Below are positions 49,802 through 57,693 of a DNA stretch of 62,207 nucleotides, in pieces. Made by a program: the position numbers and the translations under genes. The notes below the pieces were generated by a model. It made no database searches. It saw nothing but the letters and a program-made list of their open reading frames with translations, and had not been told where the DNA came from. Each line of letters opens with the position of its first letter. Within the stretch, counting starts at the first letter, position 1. This DNA comes from Mesorhizobium sp. (GTDB lineage Bacteria > Pseudomonadota > Alphaproteobacteria > Rhizobiales > Rhizobiaceae), in contig SAKE01000027.1 of the NCBI GenBank assembly GCA_004017275.1, positions 1 through 62,207 of the forward strand. The letters are read 5' to 3'.

Positions 49802-49972
49802 GTTCTTCTCTTCTCCATGTGGGCCGACCAATCCTCAAAAACAAGGCGGGTCCGGCGCTATTTAAGTTGCCCCGCGTCCGGTGGAGGCCGGCCCGTGCGG
49901 GAGTTTCCAGTTCAAAGCGACTGCCTTGCCCTTGCGGACAAGCAAAGCCCATGCCTGATAGGAAGACGGGCC

Positions 49973-50001
49973 GCCATACCGCAGCAAACCGCTTCCGTCA
50001 A
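49973..50001 (-). promoter_or_regulatory. Candidate promoter for rpsM-rpsK-rpoA-rplQ
   Basis: On the minus strand: TTGACG (49996-50001), 17-base spacer, TATGGC (49973-49978). It starts ten bases after the adk stop and would give a leader of about 165 bases before rpsM, long enough for feedback control of the alpha operon. Confidence 0.4.
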
Positions 50002-50010
50002 GTGCATTCG

Positions 50011-50607
50011 TTAATTTCCCCGCGCTGCGTCCTTGAGCACCGCTTCGATCTGCTCCGTCACGGCATCGATATCGGCCATGCCGTCGACGTTGCGCAGCTT
50101 GCCCTTGGCATAATAGTAGCCGATCAGCGGCGAGGTCTTCTTGTAGTACTCTCGCAGGCGTTCCTCGAAGACGGCCGGATTGTCGTCCTTGCGAACGGGC
50201 TGGCCGGCGGCCTGTGCCTCGTCGGCGCGCTTGACTATCCGGCCAACCAGCGCCTTGTCGTCGACGACAAGTTCAATGACGACGTCGAGGCCCTGGGCGC
50301 GATCCGACAGCATCTGCTCGACTGCATCCGCCTGAACCAGGGTCCGCGGATAGCCGTCGAGGATGAACCCCTTGGCGCAGTCGGGCTGATCGATACGCTC
50401 AGCGACAATCGCATTGACGATGGCATCGGACACCAATTCACCGGCATCCATCACCGCCTTGGCGCGCTTGCCGACTTCGGTGCCAGCCTGGACGGCAGCA
50501 CGCAGCATGTCGCCCGTCGAAAGCTGGGGTATGCCATGTTTTTCTACCAGTCTTTGTGCTTGCGTCCCCTTGCCCGCTCCTGGCGGCCCAAGCAATATCA
50601 ACCTCAT
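50011..50607 (-). CDS. adk: Adenylate kinase
   Basis: 198 aa, ATP + AMP to 2 ADP. P-loop LLGPPGAGKGTQAQRLVEKHGIPQLSTGDMLRAAV, AMP-binding GFILDGYPRTLVQAD, and a short LID (about 120-145, GRIVKRADEAQAAGQPVRKDDN) rather than the long zinc-type LID. C-terminal YYKKTSPLIGYYYAKGKLRNVDG. Its ATG overlaps the secY stop (ATGA, 50604-50607), the usual secY-adk coupling. Confidence 0.98.
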   Translation of the reverse strand: MRLILLGPPGAGKGTQAQRLVEKHGIPQLSTGDMLRAAVQAGTEVGKRAKAVMDAGELVSDAIVNAIVAERIDQPDCAKGFILDGYPRTLVQADAVEQMLSDRAQGLDVVIELVVDDKALVGRIVKRADEAQAAGQPVRKDDNPAVFEERLREYYKKTSPLIGYYYAKGKLRNVDGMADIDAVTEQIEAVLKDAARGN

Positions 50608-51944
50608 CTGGCTTTCTTCCCCCCGCGCAGCTTCGACTTCTTGATCAGGCCTTCATACTGGTGCGCAATCAGGTGACCCTGAATCTGCGCAACCGTATCG
50701 AGCGTGACACTGACCACGATCAGAAGCGATGTGCCACCAAGGTAGAATGGTACACCAGTCGCCGAGATCAGGAACTCCGGCAGCAGGCACACCAGCACCA
50801 GATAGATGGCGCCGACGACGGTGATGCGGGTGAGAACGTAATCGATGTAATCGGCAGTGCGCTCGCCCGGGCGATAGCCCGGGATGAAGCCCGAATGCTT
50901 CTTGAGCTGGTCGGCGGTGTCCTTCGGGTTGAAGACAATCGCCGTGTAGAAGAAGGCGAAGAACACGATCATCGCCGCATAAAACAGCATGTAGAGCGGC
51001 TGGCCGTGGCCGAGCGAGGCGAGCACGGTGCTTGCCCACGCCGGCAGGTTCGTCGTCTGCGAGAAACCGGCGACGGTGGCCGGCAGCAAAAGCAGCGACG
51101 AGGCGAAGATCGGCGGAATGACGCCCGACGTGTTGAGCTTCAGCGGCAGATGCGAGGTATCGCCCTGGAACATGCGGTTGCCGACCTGGCGCTTCGGATA
51201 CTGGATCAGCAAGCGGCGCTGGGCGCGCTCGAAGAACACGATGAGCGCAATGACGACGATGGCCAGCACGATGATCGCCAGGATCAGGCCGGTCGACAGC
51301 GCGCCAGTGCGGCCAAGCTCGAGCGTGCCGGAGATGGCGTGCGGCAGGCCGGCGACGATGCCGGAGAAGATGATCAGCGAAATGCCGTTGCCGATGCCGC
51401 GGGCGGTGATCTGCTCGCCCAGCCACATCAGGAACATGGTGCCGCCAACCAGCGTGACGACGGTCGAGATGCGGAAGAACATGCCAGGATCGCTGACGAT
51501 GCCGTTGCCGCCTTCTAGGCCGACCGAAATGCCATAGGCCTGAACCAGCGCAAGCAGCACGGTACCGTAGCGCGTGTACTGGTTGATGACCTTGCGGCCT
51601 TGCTCGCCTTCCTTCTTCAGCGCTTCCAGCGACGGAATGACCGAGGTCATCAGCTGCATGATGATGGAGGCGGAGATGTAAGGCATGATGCCGAGCGCAA
51701 AGATCGCCATGCGCTGCACGGCGCCGCCGGCGAACATGTTGAACATGCCGAGCACGCCCTTGCTCTGCGAGGAGAAGGCCTGGGCGAAGGCATCGGGATT
51801 GATACCGGGAAGCGGGATATAGGTACCGAGGCGATAGACGAGCAGCGCGCCGATCGTGAACCAGATGCGTTTCTTCAGGTCCTCCGCCTTGGCGAAGGCC
51901 GAGAAATTCAGATTCGAGGCTAATTGTTCAGCAGCCGAAGCCAT
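50604..51944 (-). CDS. secY: Preprotein translocase subunit SecY
   Basis: 446 aa, ten transmembrane helices forming the protein-conducting channel. KKRIWFTIGALLVYRLGTYIPLPGINPDA, the plug region LGMFNMFAGGAVQRMAIFALGIMPYISASIIMQL, EGEQGRKVINQYTRYGTVLLA, then LIQYPKRQVGNRMFQGDTSHLPLKLNTSGVIPPIFASSLLLLP and FIPGYRPGERTADYIDYVLTRIT (C5 loop). A ~190-bp gap separates it from rplO and contains a 22-bp perfect palindrome. Confidence 0.99.
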   Translation of the reverse strand: MASAAEQLASNLNFSAFAKAEDLKKRIWFTIGALLVYRLGTYIPLPGINPDAFAQAFSSQSKGVLGMFNMFAGGAVQRMAIFALGIMPYISASIIMQLMTSVIPSLEALKKEGEQGRKVINQYTRYGTVLLALVQAYGISVGLEGGNGIVSDPGMFFRISTVVTLVGGTMFLMWLGEQITARGIGNGISLIIFSGIVAGLPHAISGTLELGRTGALSTGLILAIIVLAIVVIALIVFFERAQRRLLIQYPKRQVGNRMFQGDTSHLPLKLNTSGVIPPIFASSLLLLPATVAGFSQTTNLPAWASTVLASLGHGQPLYMLFYAAMIVFFAFFYTAIVFNPKDTADQLKKHSGFIPGYRPGERTADYIDYVLTRITVVGAIYLVLVCLLPEFLISATGVPFYLGGTSLLIVVSVTLDTVAQIQGHLIAHQYEGLIKKSKLRGGKKAR

Positions 51945-52041
51945 GCCTGATTCTCCGCTTGGTAACGCTTGATGGCCCTTGAGGTCAGGCGGCGCGTTTC
52001 ACCGAAGCTCACGAGATAAGCTCCGGGCTCTAAACATGCAA

Positions 52042-52063
52042 GCGGCCGCGTCGACGCGGCCGC
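52042..52063. repeat. 22-bp perfect GC palindrome between rplO and secY
   Basis: Perfectly self-complementary: GCGGCCGCG at both ends (inverted) around a central TCGA, giving a 9-bp stem with four-base loop. It lies about 75 bp after the rplO stop and about 100 bp before secY. No U-tract, so it may be an RNA-processing or attenuating hairpin, or a protein site. Confidence 0.7.
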
Positions 52064-52137
52064 CTCGTTGAGCAGATCAAAGCGCAATCGTGAACAAAAA
52101 CGGAGCCCACTCTTGCCGATCGCGCTTCAAATTGCCG

Positions 52138-52611
52138 TTACTCGGCAGCTGCCTTTTCCGGCAGCTTGACCGAACCGCCGGCCTTTTCGATCTTCTCGAT
52201 CGCGGCCTTGGAGGCGCCGGCGACGTCAAAGGCGAGCTTCGCCTTGATCTCGCCGTCCGAGAGGATGCGCACGCCGTCCTTGACGCGGCGGATGACGCCG
52301 GCGGCAACCAGCGATTCGGCCGTCACGGTTGCCTTGGCGTCGAGCTTCTTGGCGTCGATGGCCACCTGGATGCGGGCCAGCGACACGACGGTGAAGCTCT
52401 TGGCGAAGATGTTGTTGAAGCCACGCTTCGGCAGGCGCCGGTAGAGCGGCATCTGGCCACCCTCGAAGCCGTTGATGGCGACGCCGGAGCGCGCCTTCTG
52501 GCCCTTGACGCCGCGACCGCCGGTCTTGCCGGAGCCGGAGCCGATACCACGGCCGAGACGCTTCTTGGAGTGCGTCGCGCCGTCATTGTCACGCAGATCG
52601 GTGAGTTTCAT
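52138..52611 (-). CDS. rplO: 50S ribosomal protein L15
   Basis: 157 aa. MKLTDLRDNDGATHSKKRLG, GRGIGSGSGKTGGRGVKGQKARSG and INGFEGGQMPLYRRLPKRGFNNIF mark the N-terminal extension and L15 core; the C-terminal domain has GVIRRVKDGVRILSDGEIKAKLAFDVAGASKAAIEKIEKAGG. It follows rpmD by 22 bp and is the last small gene before secY. Confidence 0.99.
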   Translation of the reverse strand: MKLTDLRDNDGATHSKKRLGRGIGSGSGKTGGRGVKGQKARSGVAINGFEGGQMPLYRRLPKRGFNNIFAKSFTVVSLARIQVAIDAKKLDAKATVTAESLVAAGVIRRVKDGVRILSDGEIKAKLAFDVAGASKAAIEKIEKAGGSVKLPEKAAAE

Positions 52612-52633
52612 CTGAGTTCTCCTGCGCTCTGGC

Positions 52634-52831
52634 TCAGCCCTCGTCCACGACGCGGACGAGATGCTGGACGGCAGCGATCATGCCGCGCACGGAGGGCGTA
52701 TCTTCCAGCGTGCGCTGCTTGTGCATCTTGTTGAGGCCGAGGCCGACCAGCGTCGCGCGCTGTTCCTTCGGACGGCGGATCGGCGAACCGATCTGCTCAA
52801 CGGTGATGGTCTTGGTTGCTTTCTTGGCCAT
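52634..52831 (-). CDS. rpmD: 50S ribosomal protein L30
   Basis: 65 aa from ATG 52831 (MAKKATKTITVEQIGSPIRR). QRATLVGLGLNKMHKQRTLEDTPSVRGMI is the L30 signature. A TTG two codons earlier is not needed. It sits 24 bp after rpsE. Confidence 0.98.
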   Translation of the reverse strand: MAKKATKTITVEQIGSPIRRPKEQRATLVGLGLNKMHKQRTLEDTPSVRGMIAAVQHLVRVVDEG

Positions 52832-52855
52832 GGTCAAAATCCCTGGTCAGATCGA

Positions 52856-53419
52856 CTATTCTTCAGCCGCAACGGCGGTGCCGCGGCGGGCCTGAAGGGT
52901 CGAATACTTGATGCCGCGAGCAGCAGCCACATCCTTGGGATGCATCTGGCTCTTCAGCGCGTCGAAGGTGGCGCGAACCATGTTGTAAGGGTTCGACGAA
53001 CCCATCGACTTGGCGACCACGTCATGCATGCCGAGCGTCTCGAAGACGGCGCGCATCGGGCCACCGGCGATGATGCCGGTACCTTGCTTGGCAGCGCGCA
53101 GCAGCACGCGTCCGGCGCCCCAGCGTCCTTCGACGTCGTGGTGCAGCGTACGGCCCGAGCGCAGCGGCACGAAGATCATGTCGCGCTTGGCCGATTCAGT
53201 TGCCTTGCGGATGGCTTCCGGCACTTCACGCGCCTTGCCGTGACCAAAGCCGACGCGGCCCTTCTGGTCGCCGACGACGACGAGTGCTGCAAAACCGAAG
53301 CGACGGCCGCCCTTGACGACCTTGGCGACGCGGTTGATGTGGACCAGCTTGTCCACCATGCCGTCATCGCGTTCTTCACGATCGCGGCCGCGGCCGCCAT
53401 CCCTACGTTCCTGTGCCAT
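52856..53419 (-). CDS. rpsE: 30S ribosomal protein S5
   Basis: 187 aa from ATG 53419 (MAQERRDGGRGRDREERDDG), with a charged N-terminal extension. DKLVHINRVAKVVKGGRRFGFAALVVVGDQKGRVGFGHGKAREVPEAIRKA is the S5 signature; GTGIIAGGPMRAVFETLGMHDVVAKSMGSSNPYNMVRATFDAL completes the C-terminal domain. S5 helps decoding fidelity and mRNA unwinding. Confidence 0.99.
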   Translation of the reverse strand: MAQERRDGGRGRDREERDDGMVDKLVHINRVAKVVKGGRRFGFAALVVVGDQKGRVGFGHGKAREVPEAIRKATESAKRDMIFVPLRSGRTLHHDVEGRWGAGRVLLRAAKQGTGIIAGGPMRAVFETLGMHDVVAKSMGSSNPYNMVRATFDALKSQMHPKDVAAARGIKYSTLQARRGTAVAAEE

Positions 53420-53505
53420 ATCCTGTTCCTTGTTTTTTTCCGGAAGCACGGTTGCTGATAAAATCCGGCGCCTCTGTGGGTCACCGGGGGCGAAATTCTC
53501 TGGAT

Positions 53506-53865
53506 TTAGAAGCTCAAGCCACCTTCACGGGCAGCCTCGGCGAGCGCCTTGACGCGGCCGTGATAGATGTAGGCGCCACGGTCGAAGACGACTTCCTTGA
53601 CACCGGCCTTGGTGGCGCGCTCGGCGATCAGCTTGCCGATCGCGGCGGCGGCGGCGGTGTCGGCGCCGGTCTTGAGCGAACCCTTGAGGTCCTTCTCGAG
53701 CGTCGAGGCGGCGACGATGGTGTGGCCCTTGGCGTCATCGATGACCTGCACGTAGATGTTCTTCGACGTGCGGTGGACCGACAGCCGCGGACGCTCGCCG
53801 GCGACCTTCTTAATCTGACGGCGAACGCGCTGCGCACGGCGCTGCGTGGATTCCTTGGTACCCAT
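53506..53865 (-). CDS. rplR: 50S ribosomal protein L18
   Basis: 119 aa from ATG 53865 (MGTKESTQRRAQRVRRQIKK). RPRLSVHRTSKNIYVQVIDDAKGHTIVAASTLE and VVFDRGAYIYHGRVKALAEAAREGGLSF are diagnostic of the 5S rRNA-binding protein. The ~195-bp gap upstream (to rplF) contains an inverted-repeat element. Confidence 0.99.
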   Translation of the reverse strand: MGTKESTQRRAQRVRRQIKKVAGERPRLSVHRTSKNIYVQVIDDAKGHTIVAASTLEKDLKGSLKTGADTAAAAAIGKLIAERATKAGVKEVVFDRGAYIYHGRVKALAEAAREGGLSF

Positions 53866-53956
53866 GATGGTCTTCCTTGCCTTCAAAAAACGGGGGCCGC
53901 CCTATGCGGTAGGCGAAAGCGCCTCCCGCGACCGCTCCCCGCGGCGTTGATTTGCA

Positions 53957-54056
53957 GTGAATGGTGAATGGAAAAATGGAGAATGGTAGAAGCGAGGTGC
54001 CACCCGGACCCTGCTCTGTCCTACTGCAATTTCACCATTCACAATTCACCATTCAC
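53957..54056. repeat. Inverted-repeat element between rplF and rplR
   Basis: GTGAATGGTGAAT (53957-53969) is perfectly complementary to ATTCACCATTCAC (54044-54056). The right side holds a 14-bp tandem unit (TTCACCATTCAC, from 54031 and 54045) and the left side degenerate GAATGG copies. The element is AT-richer than the neighbouring genes and ends three bases before the rplF stop codon (54060-54062). Confidence 0.75.
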
Positions 54057-54059
54057 GAA

Positions 54060-54593
54060 CTACTTCTTCTTGCCTTCCTTGCGGACGATCTTCTCGCCAG
54101 CGTAACGGACGCCCTTGCCCTTGTAAGGCTCGGGGCCGCGGTATTCGCGGATCTCGGCGGCAACCTGGCCGACCTGCTGCTTGTCGATGCCGGCCACGGT
54201 GATTTCGGTCGGCTTCGGCACGGTGATGGTGATGCCAGCCGGCGTCTCATAGACGACGTCATGGCTGAAGCCAAGTGCCAGCTGCAGGTTCTTGCCCTGA
54301 AGCGCTGCGCGATAACCGACGCCGGTGATCTCGAGCTTCTTTTCGAAACCGTCCTTGACGCCCTGCAGGATGTTGACGATCTGCGTGCGCGACATGCCCC
54401 ACTTGGAGCGGGCGGTCTTGGTCTGGTCGCGCGGCTGGACAGCGATCTCGCTGCCTTCCATCTTGACCAGGACTTCGTCGTTCACCACGAACTTCAGCTC
54501 ACCCTTGGGGCCTTTCGCCGTCACGGTCTGGCCGTTGATGGTCGCGGTCACGCCCTGCGGCAGCGAAACGGGTTTCTTTCCAATACGAGACAT
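54060..54593 (-). CDS. rplF: 50S ribosomal protein L6
   Basis: 177 aa. MSRIGKKPVSLPQGVTATIN, VTAKGPKGELKFVVND and the L6 signature region VTVPKPTEITVAGIDKQQVGQVAAEIREYRGPEPYKGKGVRYAGE. It binds 23S rRNA near the sarcin-ricin loop. An inverted-repeat element starts three bases beyond its stop codon. Confidence 0.99.
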   Translation of the reverse strand: MSRIGKKPVSLPQGVTATINGQTVTAKGPKGELKFVVNDEVLVKMEGSEIAVQPRDQTKTARSKWGMSRTQIVNILQGVKDGFEKKLEITGVGYRAALQGKNLQLALGFSHDVVYETPAGITITVPKPTEITVAGIDKQQVGQVAAEIREYRGPEPYKGKGVRYAGEKIVRKEGKKK

Positions 54594-54682
54594 TTTGTTG
54601 TCCTCGTCACTTCTCTTGTTTCAGGTCTCTGTCTTCGGGAACGATCCGAAGACCGGATTCCACTGTGCGGTCAACTGCCAGA

Positions 54683-55081
54683 TCAGAAGATCTGGCAGAG
54701 GATTTCACCGCCGACATTCTGTTCACGTGCTTCGTGGTCGGCCATCACGCCCTTCGGTGTCGAAAGGATGGCGATGCCGAGGCCGTTGGCGACCTGCGGG
54801 ATCGACTTGGCCGAGACATAGACGCGGCGGCCCGGCTTCGAGACGCGGGCGATTTCGCGCACGACCGGCGCGCCGTCGAAATACTTCAGCTCGATCTCGA
54901 TTTCGGACTTGCCGTTGTCGAAGTCGGTCTGGCTGTAATCGCGGATATAGCCTTCAGCCTTCAGCACGTCGAGGACGCGGGTGCGCAGGCGCGAGGCCGG
55001 CGTCGAAACGCTCGACTTCTTGCGGCCATACGCGTTGCGGATGCGGGTCAGCATATCGCCGAGAGGATCGCTCAATGACAT
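54683..55081 (-). CDS. rpsH: 30S ribosomal protein S8
   Basis: 132 aa. SLSDPLGDMLTRIRNAYGRKKSSVSTPASRLRTRVLDVLKAEGYI and the signature GRRVYVSAKSIPQVANGLGIAILSTPKGVMADHEAREQNVGGEILCQIF. In E. coli S8 is the translational repressor of the spc operon. It lies 12 bp after rpsN and about 90 bp before rplF. Confidence 0.99.
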   Translation of the reverse strand: MSLSDPLGDMLTRIRNAYGRKKSSVSTPASRLRTRVLDVLKAEGYIRDYSQTDFDNGKSEIEIELKYFDGAPVVREIARVSKPGRRVYVSAKSIPQVANGLGIAILSTPKGVMADHEAREQNVGGEILCQIF

Positions 55082-55093
55082 GTTATGTCCTCC

Positions 55094-55399
55094 TTACCAG
55101 CTCGACTTGACCAGGCCCGGGATCTGGCCGTTGTTGCCGAGATCACGAAGCGCGATGCGCGATACTTTGAGCTTGCGATAGTAGGCGCGCGGACGGCCGG
55201 TGACTTCGCAGCGGTTGCGGATGCGGATCTTGGCCGAGTTGCGCGGCATGGCAGCAAGCTTGAGCTGAGCGCGGAAGCGCTCTTCCATCGGCTTGGACTG
55301 ATCCATGATGATCGCCTTCAGGGCAGCCCGCTTGGGACCGTACTGGTCGGCAAGCTTGCGGCGCCTGTTGTTCTTCTCGACTGAGCTGGTCTTTGCCAT
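55094..55399 (-). CDS. rpsN: 30S ribosomal protein S14 (long, zinc-free type)
   Basis: 101 aa. AKTSSVEKNNRRRKLADQYGPKR, LKLAAMPRNSAKIRIRNRCEVTGRPRAYYRKLKVSRIALRDLGNNGQIPGLVKSSW. Only one Cys is present, so this is the long C-minus form rather than the ~61-residue zinc-binding form. Confidence 0.99.
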   Translation of the reverse strand: MAKTSSVEKNNRRRKLADQYGPKRAALKAIIMDQSKPMEERFRAQLKLAAMPRNSAKIRIRNRCEVTGRPRAYYRKLKVSRIALRDLGNNGQIPGLVKSSW

Positions 55400-55426
55400 T
55401 TCAGATTTTTCCTTTTCTCGCTGCCG

Positions 55427-56026
55427 TTACTGGCGGAAGGGGAAGTTGAAGGCCTTGAGCAATGCCCTGGCTTCGTCGTCCGTCTTCGCAGTCGTACAAA
55501 CGATGACGTCCATGCCCCAGATCTGATCAACCTTGTCGTAGTTGATCTCCGGGAACACGATGTGTTCCTTGATGCCCATGGCATAGTTGCCACGGCCATC
55601 GAAGCTCTTCGGATTGAGCCCGCGGAAGTCGCGGACGCGCGGCAGTGCGATGTTCACGAGGCGGTCGAGGAACTCGTACATGCGTTCCTTGCGCAACGTG
55701 ACCTTGGCGCCGATCGGCATCTTCTCGCGGACCTTGAAGCCGGCGATCGAGTTGCGGGCGCGGGTGACGACGGCCTTCTGGCCGGCGATCATCGCCAGGT
55801 CTTCGGCCGCGATCGAAGGCTTCTTCGAATCGGCGGTCGCTTCGCCAACGCCCATGTTCAGCACGATCTTGTCGATACGCGGAACCTGCATCTCGTTGTC
55901 GTAGCCGAACTGTTCCTGCAGCGCCTTGCGGATGGTCTCGTTGTAGACCTGCTTGAGGCGCGGCGTGTTCTGAGCCTTGGACTGTTTGCTTTCAGCCTTG
56001 GGCTTCGTGGTTTGAGCCTTAGCCAT
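55427..56026 (-). CDS. rplE: 50S ribosomal protein L5
   Basis: 199 aa from ATG 56026 (MAKAQTTKPKAESKQSKAQN), slightly longer than the usual ~180 because of a Lys/Ala/Gln N-terminal extension. PRIDKIVLNMGVGEATADSKK, IAGFKVREKMPIGAKVTLR, PRVRDFRGLNPKSFDGRGNYAMGIKEHIVFPEI. It overlaps the end of rplX by 8 bases, implying coupled translation; binds 5S rRNA and P-site tRNA. Confidence 0.98.
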   Translation of the reverse strand: MAKAQTTKPKAESKQSKAQNTPRLKQVYNETIRKALQEQFGYDNEMQVPRIDKIVLNMGVGEATADSKKPSIAAEDLAMIAGQKAVVTRARNSIAGFKVREKMPIGAKVTLRKERMYEFLDRLVNIALPRVRDFRGLNPKSFDGRGNYAMGIKEHIVFPEINYDKVDQIWGMDVIVCTTAKTDDEARALLKAFNFPFRQ

Positions 56027-56333
56027 TGATGACTTCTCCCGAGCGCTTGGCGACGCGCACCTTCTTGCCGTCCTTCTGGAAGATGAAACCGACGCGGGTC
56101 GGCTTGCCATCCTTGGGGTCGGCCAGCGCGATGTTCGACAGCTGGATCGGCGCTTCCTTGGTGATGATCCCGCCCTCTTGGGACTGGGACTGCTTCTGGT
56201 GACGGCGGATCATGTTGACGCCGCGCACCAGCGCGGTGTCTTCCTTCGGCTGTACCGAGAGGACTTCGCCTGAACGGCCCTTGTCCTTGCCGGCCAGCAC
56301 GACGACCTTGTCGCCTTTTCTAATCTTTTGCAT
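56019..56333 (-). CDS. rplX: 50S ribosomal protein L24
   Basis: 104 aa. A KOW motif near the N-terminus (IRKGDKVVVLAGKDKGRSGEVLSV) and VNMIRRHQKQSQSQEGGIITKEAPIQLSNIALADPKDGKPTRVGF identify L24, an assembly initiator. It is 12 bp after rplN. Confidence 0.99.
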   Translation of the reverse strand: MQKIRKGDKVVVLAGKDKGRSGEVLSVQPKEDTALVRGVNMIRRHQKQSQSQEGGIITKEAPIQLSNIALADPKDGKPTRVGFIFQKDGKKVRVAKRSGEVING

Positions 56334-56345
56334 TGGTCCGGCTCC

Positions 56346-56714
56346 TTACAGCACTTCAGGCGCGAGGGAGATGATCTTCATGTGGTTCTTGGCGCGGAGT
56401 TCGCGCGGAACCGGTCCGAAGATACGCGTGCCGATCGGCTCTTTCTTGTTGTCGACGAGAACGGCCGCGTTCTTGTCGAAACGGATCACGCTGCCGTCCG
56501 GGCGGCGAATGTCCTTGGCCGTGCGAACCACGACCGCCTTCATCACATCGCCCTTCTTCACGCGGCCGCGCGGAATGGCTTCCTTGATCGACACCACGAT
56601 GATGTCGCCCACGGAAGCGTATTTCCGCTTCGAGCCGCCCAGCACCTTGATGCACATGACACGACGGGCGCCGGAATTATCCGCGACGTCGAGGTTTGTT
56701 TGCATCTGAATCAT
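56346..56714 (-). CDS. rplN: 50S ribosomal protein L14
   Basis: 122 aa, exact family length. MIQMQTNLDVADNSGARRVM, VGDIIVVSIKEAIPRGRVKKGDVMKAVVVRTAKDIRRPDGS and GTRIFGPVPRELRAKNHMKIISLAPEVL. It lies 73 bp after rpsQ. Confidence 0.99.
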   Translation of the reverse strand: MIQMQTNLDVADNSGARRVMCIKVLGGSKRKYASVGDIIVVSIKEAIPRGRVKKGDVMKAVVVRTAKDIRRPDGSVIRFDKNAAVLVDNKKEPIGTRIFGPVPRELRAKNHMKIISLAPEVL

Positions 56715-56787
56715 GACTGGCCGCCTTCTTCTCTTCTAACGGGACGGGCTCTAAGCCCTTCCCCGGTCTGTCCAAAATTCGTTTGTT

Positions 56788-57027
56788 TTACGCCTGGTCC
56801 GAAGACACGACGATCCAGCGCTTGTCCTTGGAAATCGGCTTCGATTCCTGGATGAACACCTGATCGCCAACCTTGTGGGCGTTGTTCTCGTCGTGCGCCT
56901 TGTACTTCTTGGTCATGCGCACGGTCTTCTTCATCACGGGATGCGTGAAGCGCCGTTCGACCTTGACGACAACCGTCTTCTCGTTCTTGTCGCTGACGAC
57001 GGTGCCCTGCAGAATGCGCTTTGGCAT
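56788..57027 (-). CDS. rpsQ: 30S ribosomal protein S17
   Basis: 79 aa. MPKRILQGTVVSDKNEKTVV, VERRFTHPVMKKTVRMTKKYKAHDENN, VGDQVFIQESKPISKDKRWIVV: the OB-fold S17 with its signature. It follows rpmC by 11 bp. Confidence 0.99.
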   Translation of the reverse strand: MPKRILQGTVVSDKNEKTVVVKVERRFTHPVMKKTVRMTKKYKAHDENNAHKVGDQVFIQESKPISKDKRWIVVSSDQA

Positions 57028-57038
57028 GGTTTTCGTCC

Positions 57039-57239
57039 TTAAGCCTTCTTAGCCGCGGACTTTTCCGCAGCGATGGTCTTGATACGCGCAATATCCTTAC
57101 GGACCTGTCTCACGCGTGCGGTCTTCTCGAGCTGGCCGGTGGCCTTCTGGAAGCGCAGGTTGAACTGCTCTTTCTTTAGGCTGGCCAGGTCGTCGGTCAG
57201 CTGGTCCTGGGTCTTGGTCCGGATGTCTTCGGCTTTCAT
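57039..57239 (-). CDS. rpmC: 50S ribosomal protein L29
   Basis: 66 aa from ATG 57239 (MKAEDIRTKTQDQLTDDLAS); the longer open frame upstream to 57338 lies inside rplP and is rejected. LKKEQFNLRFQKATGQLEKTARVRQVRKDIARIKTI is the coiled L29 signature. It is at the tunnel exit and binds SRP and trigger factor. Confidence 0.98.
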   Translation of the reverse strand: MKAEDIRTKTQDQLTDDLASLKKEQFNLRFQKATGQLEKTARVRQVRKDIARIKTIAAEKSAAKKA

Positions 57240-57252
57240 GATCAGCCCGTCC

Positions 57253-57666
57253 TTATTCTGCGATGCGCTGCACGAAGCGCGTCTTGACCGAGAGCTTGGC
57301 CGCGCCGAGACGCAGTGCCTCACGGGCGGTTTCTTCATTGACGCCGTCGATCTCGAACATGATGCGGCCCGGCTTTACGCGCGCCGCCCAGTAATCGACA
57401 GCGCCCTTGCCCTTACCCATGCGGACTTCGGTCGGCTTCGAAGTGACCGGCACGTCAGGGAAAATACGGATCCAGACGCGACCGGCGCGCTTCATTTCAC
57501 GTGTGATCGCGCGGCGGGCCGCCTCAATCTCGCGTGCGGTGACGCGGTTCGGCTCAAGCGCCTTCAGCCCGAAACCACCGAAATCCAGGTTGGTGCCGCC
57601 CTTTGCGGTACCATGGATACGGCCCTTGAACTGCTTGCGGAACTTTGTGCGCTTTGGCTGCAGCAT
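57253..57666 (-). CDS. rplP: 50S ribosomal protein L16
   Basis: 137 aa. MLQPKRTKFRKQFKGRIHGT, FGLKALEPNRVTAREIEAARRAITREMKRAGRVWIRIFPDVPVTSKPTEVRMGKGKGAVDYWAARVKPGRIMFEI. It follows rpsC by 27 bp. Confidence 0.99.
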   Translation of the reverse strand: MLQPKRTKFRKQFKGRIHGTAKGGTNLDFGGFGLKALEPNRVTAREIEAARRAITREMKRAGRVWIRIFPDVPVTSKPTEVRMGKGKGAVDYWAARVKPGRIMFEIDGVNEETAREALRLGAAKLSVKTRFVQRIAE

Positions 57667-57693
57667 CGTTCTAACTCCAAATTCCTAAATGTC

